Shown here in pieces: positions 34,986 to 44,144 of a stretch of 64,000 bases of DNA. Both the position numbers and the translations under genes were made by a program. The DNA lies in contig JACRBG010000029.1 in NCBI GenBank assembly GCA_016234595.1, forward strand, positions 1 to 64,000, read 5' to 3'. Under the pieces are notes generated by a model that saw nothing but the letters and a program-made list of their open reading frames with translations, was not told the origin of the DNA and did no database searches. The stretch's first letter is position 1. Each line of letters opens with the position of its first letter. This DNA is from Chloroflexota bacterium. Lineage in GTDB: Bacteria; Chloroflexota; Anaerolineae; Aggregatilineales; J027.

Positions 34986-37673
34986 ATGAAATCCAAACAT
35001 TGGCTTGTAATTGCCATTCTCATCATTCTTGGGGTCGCGGAGGGCCTAGGTAGTACCTTCCTCACAACGACGCCCACGTTCGCCTCTCCCCACTATAAAC
35101 TGACCCTCCAAGGGACGCTTGGCATTATTCATGATGACCCCGCCCCAGATTCTGGCTTGGCCTATCGCTACGACATCTATCTGACCGACAGTCAGGGTCT
35201 GCAAACCCGCTTGAATTTAGACCTTACGACGGCCACCCGCCTTGAGGGTAAAACAGTCGAAGTCACTGGGCACGAAGCCGAAGGTGGGGCCGCTGGTTCG
35301 GACGATGGTGTACCCACTGTGGTGGTAGATACAATCCGTGTGATTGAAGGCGACACCACTGCCGCTGCCGTCGCTCCGGGGTCCTATGCGTGGATCAATA
35401 TCATGTGCAGCTTTAACGATATTGCCAATCCCGCCTATAGCCAGTCCTATTTTAATGGCCTGTTCAGCAGCAGCTACCCCGGCATCAACCATTATTGGAA
35501 TCAAATATCGGGTGGCACAGTCACCATTAACGGTACAGCTACCACCAGCACATGGGTCACTCTCCCAAACCCGCGCGCCTATTATTTTGACCCCGGCACC
35601 ACCAGTGTTGGCTCAACCGGACGCCAAAATATCTTTAATCAGTGTATTGCCGCCGCTGACCCACAGGTCAACTTTCCCAGTTTTTCGGGCATCAACCTAA
35701 TGCTCAACGCCAACATGAGTTCCACCAGTAGCGCCTATGCCTATGGGGGGTGTTGTTTTCCCGCCACCGCCGATGGTCAAACCCGCTCCTATCGCATTAC
35801 GTGGTTGCCGCCGTGGGGTTGGCAAAATCAATCCGTCGTCGCACATGAGATGGGTCATGGTTTTGGTATGCCGCATTCATCGGGTCCCTACGGAGCCTCC
35901 TACGACTCGCAATGGGATGTGATGAGTGATACATGGGGTAACTGTGGCAGGCCCGGGGCGGATGACCCGACTTATGGCTGTCTGGCGCAGGGGACAAATT
36001 CATTCCATCTTGATTATTATCTAGGTTGGATGCCTGCCGCCTCTAAAATAACCGTCAGCCCCGGTCAAACCCAAACCGTCACCCTCGAACGGCTTAACCA
36101 GCCCTCCGCCGCTGGCTATCGCATGGTACAAGTGCCCTTCTCTGGCAGCACCAATCATTTTTATGTCGTCGAGGCTCGTCGTTCTACCACGACCCCACAG
36201 CCAAGCCAATATTATGATGCCATCCTGCCCGGTAATGCCGTCATCATGCACGATGTACTCAACAACGGCACCCGCAGCCAACCCGCCCAAGTTGTAGATA
36301 TTGACAACAACAGCAACCCCAATGATGCCGCTGCGCAATGGACACCCGGCGAAACCTTTGTAGATAACACCAACAGCATTACCATGCGCGTGTTAACCCA
36401 AACCAACACGGGTTTTACCGTCCAAGTAAGCAATGTTTATGGGGATGAACTCGCCCTATTCAACCCAAGCACTAGGAACGCTACATTGTTAAGCACCTTG
36501 CTAGACAACCCTGCCGCTGCGTCCTACACCACCTTTGCAACAGGTGGCCCCGCCACTGGTCAATGGCTGATGGGTGATTGGAACGGTGATGGTCTAAAAA
36601 CACCCGGTCTCTATGCCAATGGGGCATTTTATTTCACCAACAGCAACACCACCACCAGCACATGGAGCAGCGTTTGGATTGGTCTAATTGGTCGTCCCGC
36701 TGTCGCAGGTCATTTTTCCAACACGGCCAACGATTGTATTGGCGCGGTAGATAGTGCCAATTTCCCACCCTATGGCACTGCCTTTGCCCTCTACTTCACC
36801 TGCAATTTTCTCAGCGGCCCCACCCCCGCCCTCAGCCTCCAATGGCTAAGTGTGGTACTGCCCGATGCGCAAGGGTATTCCGGAACCCACCAATTTGCCG
36901 CTGGTGATTGGGACGGTAATGGCGTAGACAGCATTGCTATTCGGCGTGGGGCCTATATTGCTTTTACGAATGTCCCGCCGACCACCTTGGAATCGGCTTT
37001 TAATCTGGCCCAATATTGGGGCACTCCTAGCAACAACGACTATGGGGTATTCCTTGCCGGGGACTGGAATAACGATGGCCTCGACAGCTTTGGGGTCTAT
37101 TACAATAATGGCTATTTCTACCGCCGCAACGACGCGGCATGGAATTCTGGGCAATATCTATTGCAGCGCATCACCAGTCCGATTGGCACGTCGCTCAATG
37201 CCGTGACATGGCGGGCGGGCGGCACAGCCAGCGGGGGTGCGGGTGGTAATCCATCGGCTGGCCCAGCGCAAATTACAACCCCCGTCTCGACCACAATTGA
37301 GTCCGATAATCCACTGGTCAAGCAAACAGGCATATGGCAATGGACAACTTCAAATGAATCGAGTGGTGGGAGCTATCTGGTCACCAACTCTCCTGATCAA
37401 AACCTTGAATATGCTTTTAACGGCACATCGGTTGAGGTTATCTATGCCCAACTCGGTCAACCGGCTTCCTTCACGATTTTAATTGATGATGTTGCCGTAC
37501 GTACCGTCATACTGCCAGATTCAGCCACCAGTTATCGTCTGAGTAGCCTTATCAACTATCTAAAGGTTGGCGATCATCGGCTTCGGATAGTCTCGCTCAG
37601 TGGCCCGGTCGCCATTGATGCCTTTAACATCACCTCAAGTGCCACTTCAGGTGAGAGCCAAACAAATCCCTGA
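34986..37673 (+). CDS. Secreted metzincin-type metalloprotease with shared modules
   Basis: 895 aa, signal peptide about 1-33. Residues ~40-120 form a small beta (OB-like) domain. The catalytic domain has the zinc motif VVAHEMGHGFGMPH (HExxHxxGxxH) and a Met-turn WDVMSD ~20 residues on, so it belongs to the metzincins; several Cys (GGCCFPA, NCGRPG, GCLAQG) probably form disulfides. Residues ~485-750 are the module shared with the neighbouring proteins (MGDWNGDGLKT, NDCIGAVDSANFPPYG, AGDWDGNGVDS, AGDWNNDGLDS). Residues ~775-885 copy the IESD-NPLV module found at the N-terminus of the S8 protease. Target proteins unknown. Confidence 0.9.
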   Translation: MKSKHWLVIAILIILGVAEGLGSTFLTTTPTFASPHYKLTLQGTLGIIHDDPAPDSGLAYRYDIYLTDSQGLQTRLNLDLTTATRLEGKTVEVTGHEAEGGAAGSDDGVPTVVVDTIRVIEGDTTAAAVAPGSYAWINIMCSFNDIANPAYSQSYFNGLFSSSYPGINHYWNQISGGTVTINGTATTSTWVTLPNPRAYYFDPGTTSVGSTGRQNIFNQCIAAADPQVNFPSFSGINLMLNANMSSTSSAYAYGGCCFPATADGQTRSYRITWLPPWGWQNQSVVAHEMGHGFGMPHSSGPYGASYDSQWDVMSDTWGNCGRPGADDPTYGCLAQGTNSFHLDYYLGWMPAASKITVSPGQTQTVTLERLNQPSAAGYRMVQVPFSGSTNHFYVVEARRSTTTPQPSQYYDAILPGNAVIMHDVLNNGTRSQPAQVVDIDNNSNPNDAAAQWTPGETFVDNTNSITMRVLTQTNTGFTVQVSNVYGDELALFNPSTRNATLLSTLLDNPAAASYTTFATGGPATGQWLMGDWNGDGLKTPGLYANGAFYFTNSNTTTSTWSSVWIGLIGRPAVAGHFSNTANDCIGAVDSANFPPYGTAFALYFTCNFLSGPTPALSLQWLSVVLPDAQGYSGTHQFAAGDWDGNGVDSIAIRRGAYIAFTNVPPTTLESAFNLAQYWGTPSNNDYGVFLAGDWNNDGLDSFGVYYNNGYFYRRNDAAWNSGQYLLQRITSPIGTSLNAVTWRAGGTASGGAGGNPSAGPAQITTPVSTTIESDNPLVKQTGIWQWTTSNESSGGSYLVTNSPDQNLEYAFNGTSVEVIYAQLGQPASFTILIDDVAVRTVILPDSATSYRLSSLINYLKVGDHRLRIVSLSGPVAIDAFNITSSATSGESQTNP

Positions 37674-37710
37674 CAGACTCTAACAATTTCAGTTTCCTAA
37701 CTTTCCATAG

Positions 37711-37754
37711 GTTCTAGCGATTTTTGATTTACAATTAAGGCAAATCGCTAGAAC
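37711..37754. terminator. 13-bp perfect inverted repeat after metalloprotease gene
   Basis: GTTCTAGCGATTT (37711-37723) and AAATCGCTAGAAC (37742-37754) pair perfectly over an 18-nt loop and are followed by TTGCTTTTCTAG. Position 38 bp after the stop fits a terminator; the perfect long arms would also fit a regulatory dyad. Confidence 0.55.
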
Positions 37755-37884
37755 TTGCTTTTCTAGCCCAGCGAGAAGCTCATTCTGAAGCCAAGTTGGG
37801 CCAATCATGCAGGGCTGATAAGGCTTTACGATATAATTAACAAACCATTGAGAGTGCCTATTCCGGGTGATTGGAAAGACAATC

Positions 37885-40377
37885 ATGAAACAAAAAAACT
37901 TGTTCCGTTTACGTTGGCTAACCCCACTTATATTATTTGGCATGATATTTAGCGGGCTGCTCCCCCAACATTCCCCTATTGCTCTGGCTGTCGGCTGTAC
38001 AACGGGTACGATGTATCGGGTATCCATCAACACTGGGGGTGCTACTCCGGGGAACAACAACTCAGACCCCGCCCGTATCTCTAGCGATGGGCGTTTCATC
38101 GTGTTTGAGTCCGCATCAGACAACCTAGTTGCCAACGATACCAATGGCGTCAACGATATTTTTGTCTTTGATCAGTTGAACTGTACGACCAATCGAGTCT
38201 CACTATCGAGCGCGGGCCTCCAAAGCAACGAACGTTCTACTAACCCTCAAATCTCCAGTGATGGGCGTTATGTTGCCTATCAGTCGCTTGCCAGCAATCT
38301 AGTCAGCGGCGATACCAACACGGTCGAAGATATTTTTGTGCGTGACCGTCAAACCAACATCACCAGCCGAGTTTCTGTCTCTACGGCTGGCGCTCAAGCA
38401 ACCGGGGGTCCATCCTTCAACCCCGTCATTTCGGGCGATGGACGTTATGTGGCATATGAATCTAGCGCCACGAATATTGTTGCAGGCGATACCAATGGCT
38501 TTACTGATATTTTTATGCGCGATATTGTGGGTAATACGACTACCCTAATCTCCGTCAATTCCAGCGGGACGATTGCCGATGAAGAATCCCGTGAACCCGC
38601 CATCACTAGTGATGGTCGTATCATAGCCTTCAGTTCGTTTGCCAGTAATCTGGTGGCTAACGACACCAACGACCCGGATATATTTATCCGCGATTTAAGT
38701 ACCAATACCACTTCTCTCGTTTCGGTTGCGACAGGTGGCTCACAAGTACCCGATAACTTTTCCGAACTAGGGCCCGAAATATCAGCCGATGGGCGTTTTG
38801 TGGTCTTTGTCTCCACCGCTGCCTTTGACGTGGTTGATACCAATGGTGTCAATGATATTTATCTCCGCGATCGTTCGCTCGGCACCACAAGTCTAATCTC
38901 GGTAAATACCGCTGGCGGCGCTGCCGATAGTGAATCCTCCAATCCCTCGGTTTCAACCGACGGGACTCTCGTCACTTTTGAATCAAGCGCCACAAATTTA
39001 ATCGCCAGTGATACTGAAAACCAGTTGGACGTTTTCCTCCGCAACGTCCCAACCAACACAACTACCCGGATTTCACAGGATCCAACTTCTGGCGTAGGTG
39101 GCAATCTCTCGTCATTCCGAGCCAGTATTTCAACCGATGGTCGTTATATTGCTTTCACATCAAATGCCGACAATCTGATTGGCACTGGTAATGATGTCAA
39201 CTTACGCACGGACGTATTTATCTTTGATCGTCAAATAAGCAGTGGCGTATTCTTCGCGCCCGCCAATCTTGCAGCCACCGCCGTTTCACGCAGCCAAATC
39301 AATCTGACGTGGGTAGATAATGCCACCAGCGAAACTGGTTTCAGTATCGAGCAGTCGCTGAATGGGACTGACGGCTGGCTAGAAGTGGGAACTCGCACCG
39401 CCAACCAAATCAGCTTCCAAAACACTGGATTGCTTTGCAACCGCCGTTACTACTACCGGGTGCGCGCCTTTATTGACAGTATTCCAAACAACGGTCAATA
39501 TGAAACCGTTTCCGCCTATACCAACATTGTCAACGCCATAACCCAAGCCTGTTTGCCCCATAAACTAGCGATTTTCCAATACCAAACGGGTCAGGCCAGT
39601 TTACTCTTAAACTTTAACACGCCCGCCCAAAGCGGCGACCGCAACACCTTCGCTTCGGGCGCTCCTGCCGCCGCTGCGGGTGGCACTTGGGTCATGGGTG
39701 ACTGGGATGCCGATTCAGTTAAGACGGTGGGTGTTTTGGGTACCAACGGGGTGTTCTACTACACCAATACTTCAGGGGCTTCCGCCACTTGGAACGCTGT
39801 CTGGATTGGTTTCCAAGGTGGGCGCCCGATTGTGGCCGGTCGTTTTGATCCAACCCGCAACAACGATTGCGTCGGCGCAGTGGATAGCGTGAGTTTCCCG
39901 CCCTATGGTCGTGCCTCATCGCTCTATTACACCTGTGTTCTGACCAATGGAACAGCTCCCACACTCGGCGTTCAGTGGTTAAGCGTGGTTTTGCCTGACA
40001 GCCAAGGCCATTCTGGTACCTATCAATATTGTGCCAGCGATTTCAACAATGACCGCCTAGACTCAGTTGCCATTCGGCGCGGCCAGTATGTAGCATGGAC
40101 TAACCGGGCCCCTGCCCCACCCGAACCCGGCCAACAGGTCAGCTTGTCAGCCTATGACCAAGCCCAATACATCGGCGTACCAGAAGCTTCAACCGAAGGC
40201 CTCTTTACCTGCGGGGACTGGGACAATGATGGCATCAGCACTTTTGGTATTCTCTATCAAACAACCGGCAATTTCTTCCGTCGCCCCGATCTTTTGTGGA
40301 ACTCGGGGGCATGGACAGTCCAGCAAGTGGGAACGCCATTGAGCATATCATCTATCGCCAGTGGTTCTTGGCGCTAG
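37885..40377 (+). CDS. Secreted seven-repeat propeller protein with Fn3 and shared C-terminal module
   Basis: 830 aa from ATG 37885 (GGAAAG upstream). Signal peptide about 1-37. Residues ~50-450 hold seven repeats of ~50 aa with the core ISSDGRYVAYQS...NLV..DTN...DIFVRD, the TolB/PD40 type, so a seven-bladed beta-propeller is expected. Then a fibronectin type III domain (APANLAATAVSRSQINLTWVDNATSETGF). The last ~270 residues are the module shared with the two proteases (MGDWDADSVKT, NDCVGAVDSVSFPPYG, ASDFNNDRLDS, CGDWDNDGIST). No catalytic motif; likely a binding or scaffold protein at the cell surface. Ended by a strong terminator. Confidence 0.9.
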   Translation: MKQKNLFRLRWLTPLILFGMIFSGLLPQHSPIALAVGCTTGTMYRVSINTGGATPGNNNSDPARISSDGRFIVFESASDNLVANDTNGVNDIFVFDQLNCTTNRVSLSSAGLQSNERSTNPQISSDGRYVAYQSLASNLVSGDTNTVEDIFVRDRQTNITSRVSVSTAGAQATGGPSFNPVISGDGRYVAYESSATNIVAGDTNGFTDIFMRDIVGNTTTLISVNSSGTIADEESREPAITSDGRIIAFSSFASNLVANDTNDPDIFIRDLSTNTTSLVSVATGGSQVPDNFSELGPEISADGRFVVFVSTAAFDVVDTNGVNDIYLRDRSLGTTSLISVNTAGGAADSESSNPSVSTDGTLVTFESSATNLIASDTENQLDVFLRNVPTNTTTRISQDPTSGVGGNLSSFRASISTDGRYIAFTSNADNLIGTGNDVNLRTDVFIFDRQISSGVFFAPANLAATAVSRSQINLTWVDNATSETGFSIEQSLNGTDGWLEVGTRTANQISFQNTGLLCNRRYYYRVRAFIDSIPNNGQYETVSAYTNIVNAITQACLPHKLAIFQYQTGQASLLLNFNTPAQSGDRNTFASGAPAAAAGGTWVMGDWDADSVKTVGVLGTNGVFYYTNTSGASATWNAVWIGFQGGRPIVAGRFDPTRNNDCVGAVDSVSFPPYGRASSLYYTCVLTNGTAPTLGVQWLSVVLPDSQGHSGTYQYCASDFNNDRLDSVAIRRGQYVAWTNRAPAPPEPGQQVSLSAYDQAQYIGVPEASTEGLFTCGDWDNDGISTFGILYQTTGNFFRRPDLLWNSGAWTVQQVGTPLSISSIASGSWR

Positions 40378-40419
40378 GCCACCTCTCCTCAGCTTTAACC
40401 CTTCACCGTTCACCTTCAT

Positions 40420-40446
40420 GGGCAGGCATCACAACCTGCCTTTTTT
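40420..40446 (+). terminator. Rho-independent terminator
   Basis: GGCAGG (40421-40426) and CCTGCC (40435-40440) with an 8-nt loop and six T at 40441-40446. It closes the three-gene secreted-protein section. Confidence 0.9.
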
Positions 40447-40502
40447 ATTCCGCTTTATATCCCGTTTTTTAGTCTCATCTACCAAGATCGCTTAGAAAGG
40501 GA

Positions 40503-40531
40503 TTGAGCATCCTCTTAAATTAGGTTAAGAT
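40503..40531 (+). promoter_or_regulatory. Candidate promoter of the glycan operon
   Basis: TTGAGC (40503-40508), 17 bp, TAAGAT (40526-40531), four of six consensus bases each, 56 bp before the first gene of a seven-gene run and after a terminator. Confidence 0.35.
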
Positions 40532-40587
40532 GAACCCCCGAATTCGATGGGGCCTCACTTCTTGGAGAAGTTATTTTAAATTTACTT

Positions 40588-43347
40588 ATGACCAATACAA
40601 TCCCACCCAACGCGACTATTGCTTGTACCATCATCTCAAAAAACTATCTAGCCGCCGCCCGCACACTGGTCAATTCAATTCGTCAATTTCACGACAATGT
40701 TTATCCAATAGTCTTGTTGGTTGATGCAATTGAAGGACAATTTGACCCATCGGCTGAGAACTTCGAGGTTATGCTGGCCCAAGATTTAGGTATTCCGCGC
40801 TGGCCTCATTTCGCCATGAAATATGACATCATGGAGCTTAATACGGCGGTCAAACCCTATCTACTAGAAACTCTATTTGATCGCTTTGAGGCCCAAAAGG
40901 TCATCTATTTTGACCCAGACATTGTCATCTACCATAACTTGGACGAACTGCTGAGTTTATTGGATCAAAACAGCATCGTATTGACGCCTCATCTGCTCGA
41001 CCCACTGGAAGATGATTACTCCCCTTCCGAACTCAATATTTTGCAAGCCGGCACATTCAATTTGGGCTTTATTGCAATTTCTCGTACCCATCAATGGCGC
41101 GAGATGCTTCAATGGTGGCAAAATCGGCTCTATAACAACTGCACCCGTGAAATCGAAAAAGGCATGTTTGTCGATCAGCACTGGGCAGATTTGATGCCAA
41201 GTTTGTACGACTGCGTCTATATTTTGCGGAACCCCGGCTACAATGTCGCCTATTGGAATTTCAAAACCCGCGATCTCCAACATGGCCCCGACGGCTATTT
41301 CGTAGACAGCCCCGAAAATCCGCTCATCTTTTTCCATTACAGCGGTTTTTCAGTAGACAACATTGAAACCGTCTCCAAGCATCAAGATCGTTTTGTGCTG
41401 TCGCAACTCAATGCCGCCTATAACCAAATCTTGACCGATTATCGCCAACGCCTCATAGATAACGACTATCACAACACCCGCAAATTGCCCTATTTTTACG
41501 GCAAATTTAGCGATGGTGTTCCAATTCCCGATATTTTGCGCATTTGTTTACGCATGCAAGATATTGACGGCCAGCGTTGGCCCGATCCCTATGACATCAC
41601 ATCACCCGATAATTTCCGTGATTGGGCCACCACCCCTGCCCCCAATGCCTATTTGTCACCCTACCTTCTGACCCTCCGCGAGGTGGCAACCTATCTAAAA
41701 GAGGTTTTTCCCAATCTTTCGGAAATTAATGAAATTGCCTATGCTAACTGGTTTGTGCAAAATGAAACGACCGAAGTGATTTTTCATCCCTTCTATAGTG
41801 ACCCAATCAGAGTAGCCCTTAAACAGGTCAAACATGTCGAGGCAGGCCACGCATCATCCGGCGTACTTTCGCCTCACCTTGCGCCGTCAGGTACAGGGGG
41901 ACGTATCAAGCAAACCGTACGTTACTACCGTCGTTTCCCTACCAGCGTAAAGCCCTTTCTGCCCCCTAATCTATTGGATGCCCCTCCCGCCATCTATACT
42001 GGGCCGGGTGGTTTCTATGGGGCAATCCGTCGCCAGCTAAAACAAATGGGCATTCTAAACCAGATACGTCGTACCGTCGGCTTGCGTTTCATCATGACCG
42101 TTCGTTTTTATGCGCAATACCCACGGATGAGTAGCCTCACTAGCGGTTTTCAATACCCCAACAAGCCCCAACCACAAGCCGCCGAGCGTGCTTTGTTAAC
42201 CAAAAAAGGTGCCTCGGCTGAAAAATTTGACATCAAAGAAGGCATCAATGTGGTCGGTTTTATCCGTTCCGAAACAGGGATTGGTCAAATCGCTCGAAAT
42301 CTAATGCGATCATTAGATGCGGTCAAATTTCCAGTGGCCGCCTTGCCAGTTGAGGCCTATGACCCCTCCCGTAAAGAAGACCTGACGGCCAATCAATTCG
42401 AACAAGGCACGCCCTACACCGTCAATGTTTTCCAAGTCAATGCCGACATGACCTACCCTGTCCGCGACATCCTACCCGATGGGGTCTATGACGGTCATTA
42501 CAATATTGGCTATTGGGCATGGGAGCTGAATAATTTCCCCGATGAGTGGCAGCACTGTTTTGATGTTTATAACGAAATTTGGGTATTCAGTAGCTTTGTC
42601 CAAAAGGCCATCGCCCAAAGCTCGCCCCTCCCTGTCGTACTCATGCCTGTTTCGTTTCAAATTGACCTTCCTACTGAAGTCAGCCGCGCCAAACTTGGCC
42701 TACCCGAAGATGCTTTTATAGCCCTATTCGTTTTTGATGCCGGCAGCATCCTAGAACGTAAAAATCCATGGGCGACCATCCGTGCCTTTGCCGAAGCCTT
42801 TAGCCCAGAGGAACGCCAAGAAAAAGCCCGGTTGGTTATCAAGGTCAACAGCCTTGCCAATTTCCCCGCCGAAGCCGAACGCCTCCGGGCCGAAATGCAA
42901 GAAGTCAATGGCATCCTCATCGAAGACTATTTCAGCCGCCAAGACACCTATGCCCTCATCCAAACCTGTAATGTTTATATTTCACTGCATCGCTCCGAAG
43001 GCTATGGCATGACCCTTGCCGAAGCGATGGCAATGGGTCGTCCGGTGATCGGCACAGCCTATTCTGGCAATGTGGATTTTATGAACGTCAACACCAGCTA
43101 CCTGATTCCTTATGAATTGGTGACACTGACTCAAGATTATCATCCTTATAAAGTGGGCAGTGTCTGGGCCGAACCCGATATTCATGCTGCGGCCAAAGCC
43201 TTGCGCGAGATTTATGAACACCCCGAAATCGCTGCCGAAAAAGGCCGCGCTGCTGCCGAATACATGCGTGAACATCACAATCCGCAAGTCGTCGGAGCAA
43301 CCACCGCTAATCGCATCCGTTATATTCTAAAGAGGCTCGAAAAATGA
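40588..43347 (+). CDS. Two-domain glycosyltransferase (GT8-like plus GT4)
   Basis: 919 aa. N-terminal ~320 residues: GT-A enzyme of the GT8-like kind (IACTIISKNYLAAARTLVNSIRQFH, YLLETLFDRFEAQKVIYFDPDIVIYHNLDELL with a D-x-D, NLGFIAISRTHQWREMLQWWQ, DQHWADLMPSLY, NPGYNVAYWNF, LIFFHYSGF). A linker of ~200 residues with a degenerate helical region follows. C-terminal ~360 residues: GT4 enzyme (GINVVGFIRSETGIGQIARNLMRSL, FDAGSILERKNPWATIRAFAEAF, VYISLHRSEGYGMTLAEAMAMGRPVIGTAYSGNVDFM with the E-x7-E motif). Two activities in one chain imply consecutive sugar additions. The stop overlaps the next start by 4 bp. Confidence 0.9.
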   Translation: MTNTIPPNATIACTIISKNYLAAARTLVNSIRQFHDNVYPIVLLVDAIEGQFDPSAENFEVMLAQDLGIPRWPHFAMKYDIMELNTAVKPYLLETLFDRFEAQKVIYFDPDIVIYHNLDELLSLLDQNSIVLTPHLLDPLEDDYSPSELNILQAGTFNLGFIAISRTHQWREMLQWWQNRLYNNCTREIEKGMFVDQHWADLMPSLYDCVYILRNPGYNVAYWNFKTRDLQHGPDGYFVDSPENPLIFFHYSGFSVDNIETVSKHQDRFVLSQLNAAYNQILTDYRQRLIDNDYHNTRKLPYFYGKFSDGVPIPDILRICLRMQDIDGQRWPDPYDITSPDNFRDWATTPAPNAYLSPYLLTLREVATYLKEVFPNLSEINEIAYANWFVQNETTEVIFHPFYSDPIRVALKQVKHVEAGHASSGVLSPHLAPSGTGGRIKQTVRYYRRFPTSVKPFLPPNLLDAPPAIYTGPGGFYGAIRRQLKQMGILNQIRRTVGLRFIMTVRFYAQYPRMSSLTSGFQYPNKPQPQAAERALLTKKGASAEKFDIKEGINVVGFIRSETGIGQIARNLMRSLDAVKFPVAALPVEAYDPSRKEDLTANQFEQGTPYTVNVFQVNADMTYPVRDILPDGVYDGHYNIGYWAWELNNFPDEWQHCFDVYNEIWVFSSFVQKAIAQSSPLPVVLMPVSFQIDLPTEVSRAKLGLPEDAFIALFVFDAGSILERKNPWATIRAFAEAFSPEERQEKARLVIKVNSLANFPAEAERLRAEMQEVNGILIEDYFSRQDTYALIQTCNVYISLHRSEGYGMTLAEAMAMGRPVIGTAYSGNVDFMNVNTSYLIPYELVTLTQDYHPYKVGSVWAEPDIHAAAKALREIYEHPEIAAEKGRAAAEYMREHHNPQVVGATTANRIRYILKRLEK

Positions 43348-44129
43348 GTAATGGCCCTATCACAGATAAAGCTGTAATTAAATCAATGGTTGAGGGGTTT
43401 AGCCCTTGGTATCATCAAATCAAATTCCCCGGCAACATCACCTCTCCCGGCATGAACAATTCCGATGAGATGTTGTCACATTTGGATATGCTCGGTCTAC
43501 CGCGTAATGCCAAAGGAATGCGGGTATTAGACATCGGCTGTCGTGATGGCTATTTTATGTTTGAAATGGAACGGCGGGGTGCCGAGGTCATTGGCATTGA
43601 TTACGCCCTACCCACCACAACTGGGTTTTCCATTGCCAGCAAAATCCTCGACAGCAAAACAACCTTTCGTGTCGAAAATGTCTATGACCTTGCCCCCGAA
43701 AAACTAGGCCTATTCGATCTCGTCCTATTTCTGGGTGTTCTCTATCATCTACGCCACCCCTTGTTGGCCCTCGACAAAATCCGTACCGTCATCAAGCCCG
43801 GGGCTTTGATGTTTGTCGAAACCCATCTAATTGATAACTATTTCCAACTCAAAGATGGTTCATTTGTCTCGATGGGTAACCTCTCGATGCAACTAACCGA
43901 AACTCCCATTATGCAGTTTTATGCCCGTGATCGTTTGGCTGGGGATGCCACCAACAAATTTGCTCCCAACATGGCCGCCCTCCGCGCCATGACCGAAGAA
44001 GCCGAATTTGAAATCTTGGGCGACTATATCTATGGCACACGTGGCTATGTCAAGGCTCGCGCCATTGAGGATGATCGTTTAGGTCGTTTCCGCCAAATGG
44101 ATGGCACCACCGAAGGTAATCGTAACTAG
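43344..44129 (+). CDS. Class I SAM methyltransferase, type A
   Basis: 261 aa, ATGA overlap with the glycosyltransferase. SAM-binding: MRVLDIGCRDGYFMFEMERRGAEVIGIDYA (motif I plus acidic II), FDLVLFLGVLYHLRHPLLALDKI (motif IV) and PGALMFVETHLIDN. The N-terminal SPWYHQIKFPGNITSPGMNNSDEML is like CmoB/DUF1698-related proteins. A second copy lies at 45849. In a glycan operon such enzymes O-methylate sugars or chain ends; the acceptor is not evident. Confidence 0.88.
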   Translation: MSNGPITDKAVIKSMVEGFSPWYHQIKFPGNITSPGMNNSDEMLSHLDMLGLPRNAKGMRVLDIGCRDGYFMFEMERRGAEVIGIDYALPTTTGFSIASKILDSKTTFRVENVYDLAPEKLGLFDLVLFLGVLYHLRHPLLALDKIRTVIKPGALMFVETHLIDNYFQLKDGSFVSMGNLSMQLTETPIMQFYARDRLAGDATNKFAPNMAALRAMTEEAEFEILGDYIYGTRGYVKARAIEDDRLGRFRQMDGTTEGNRN

Positions 44130-44144
44130 GGTTGGGATCAATTT

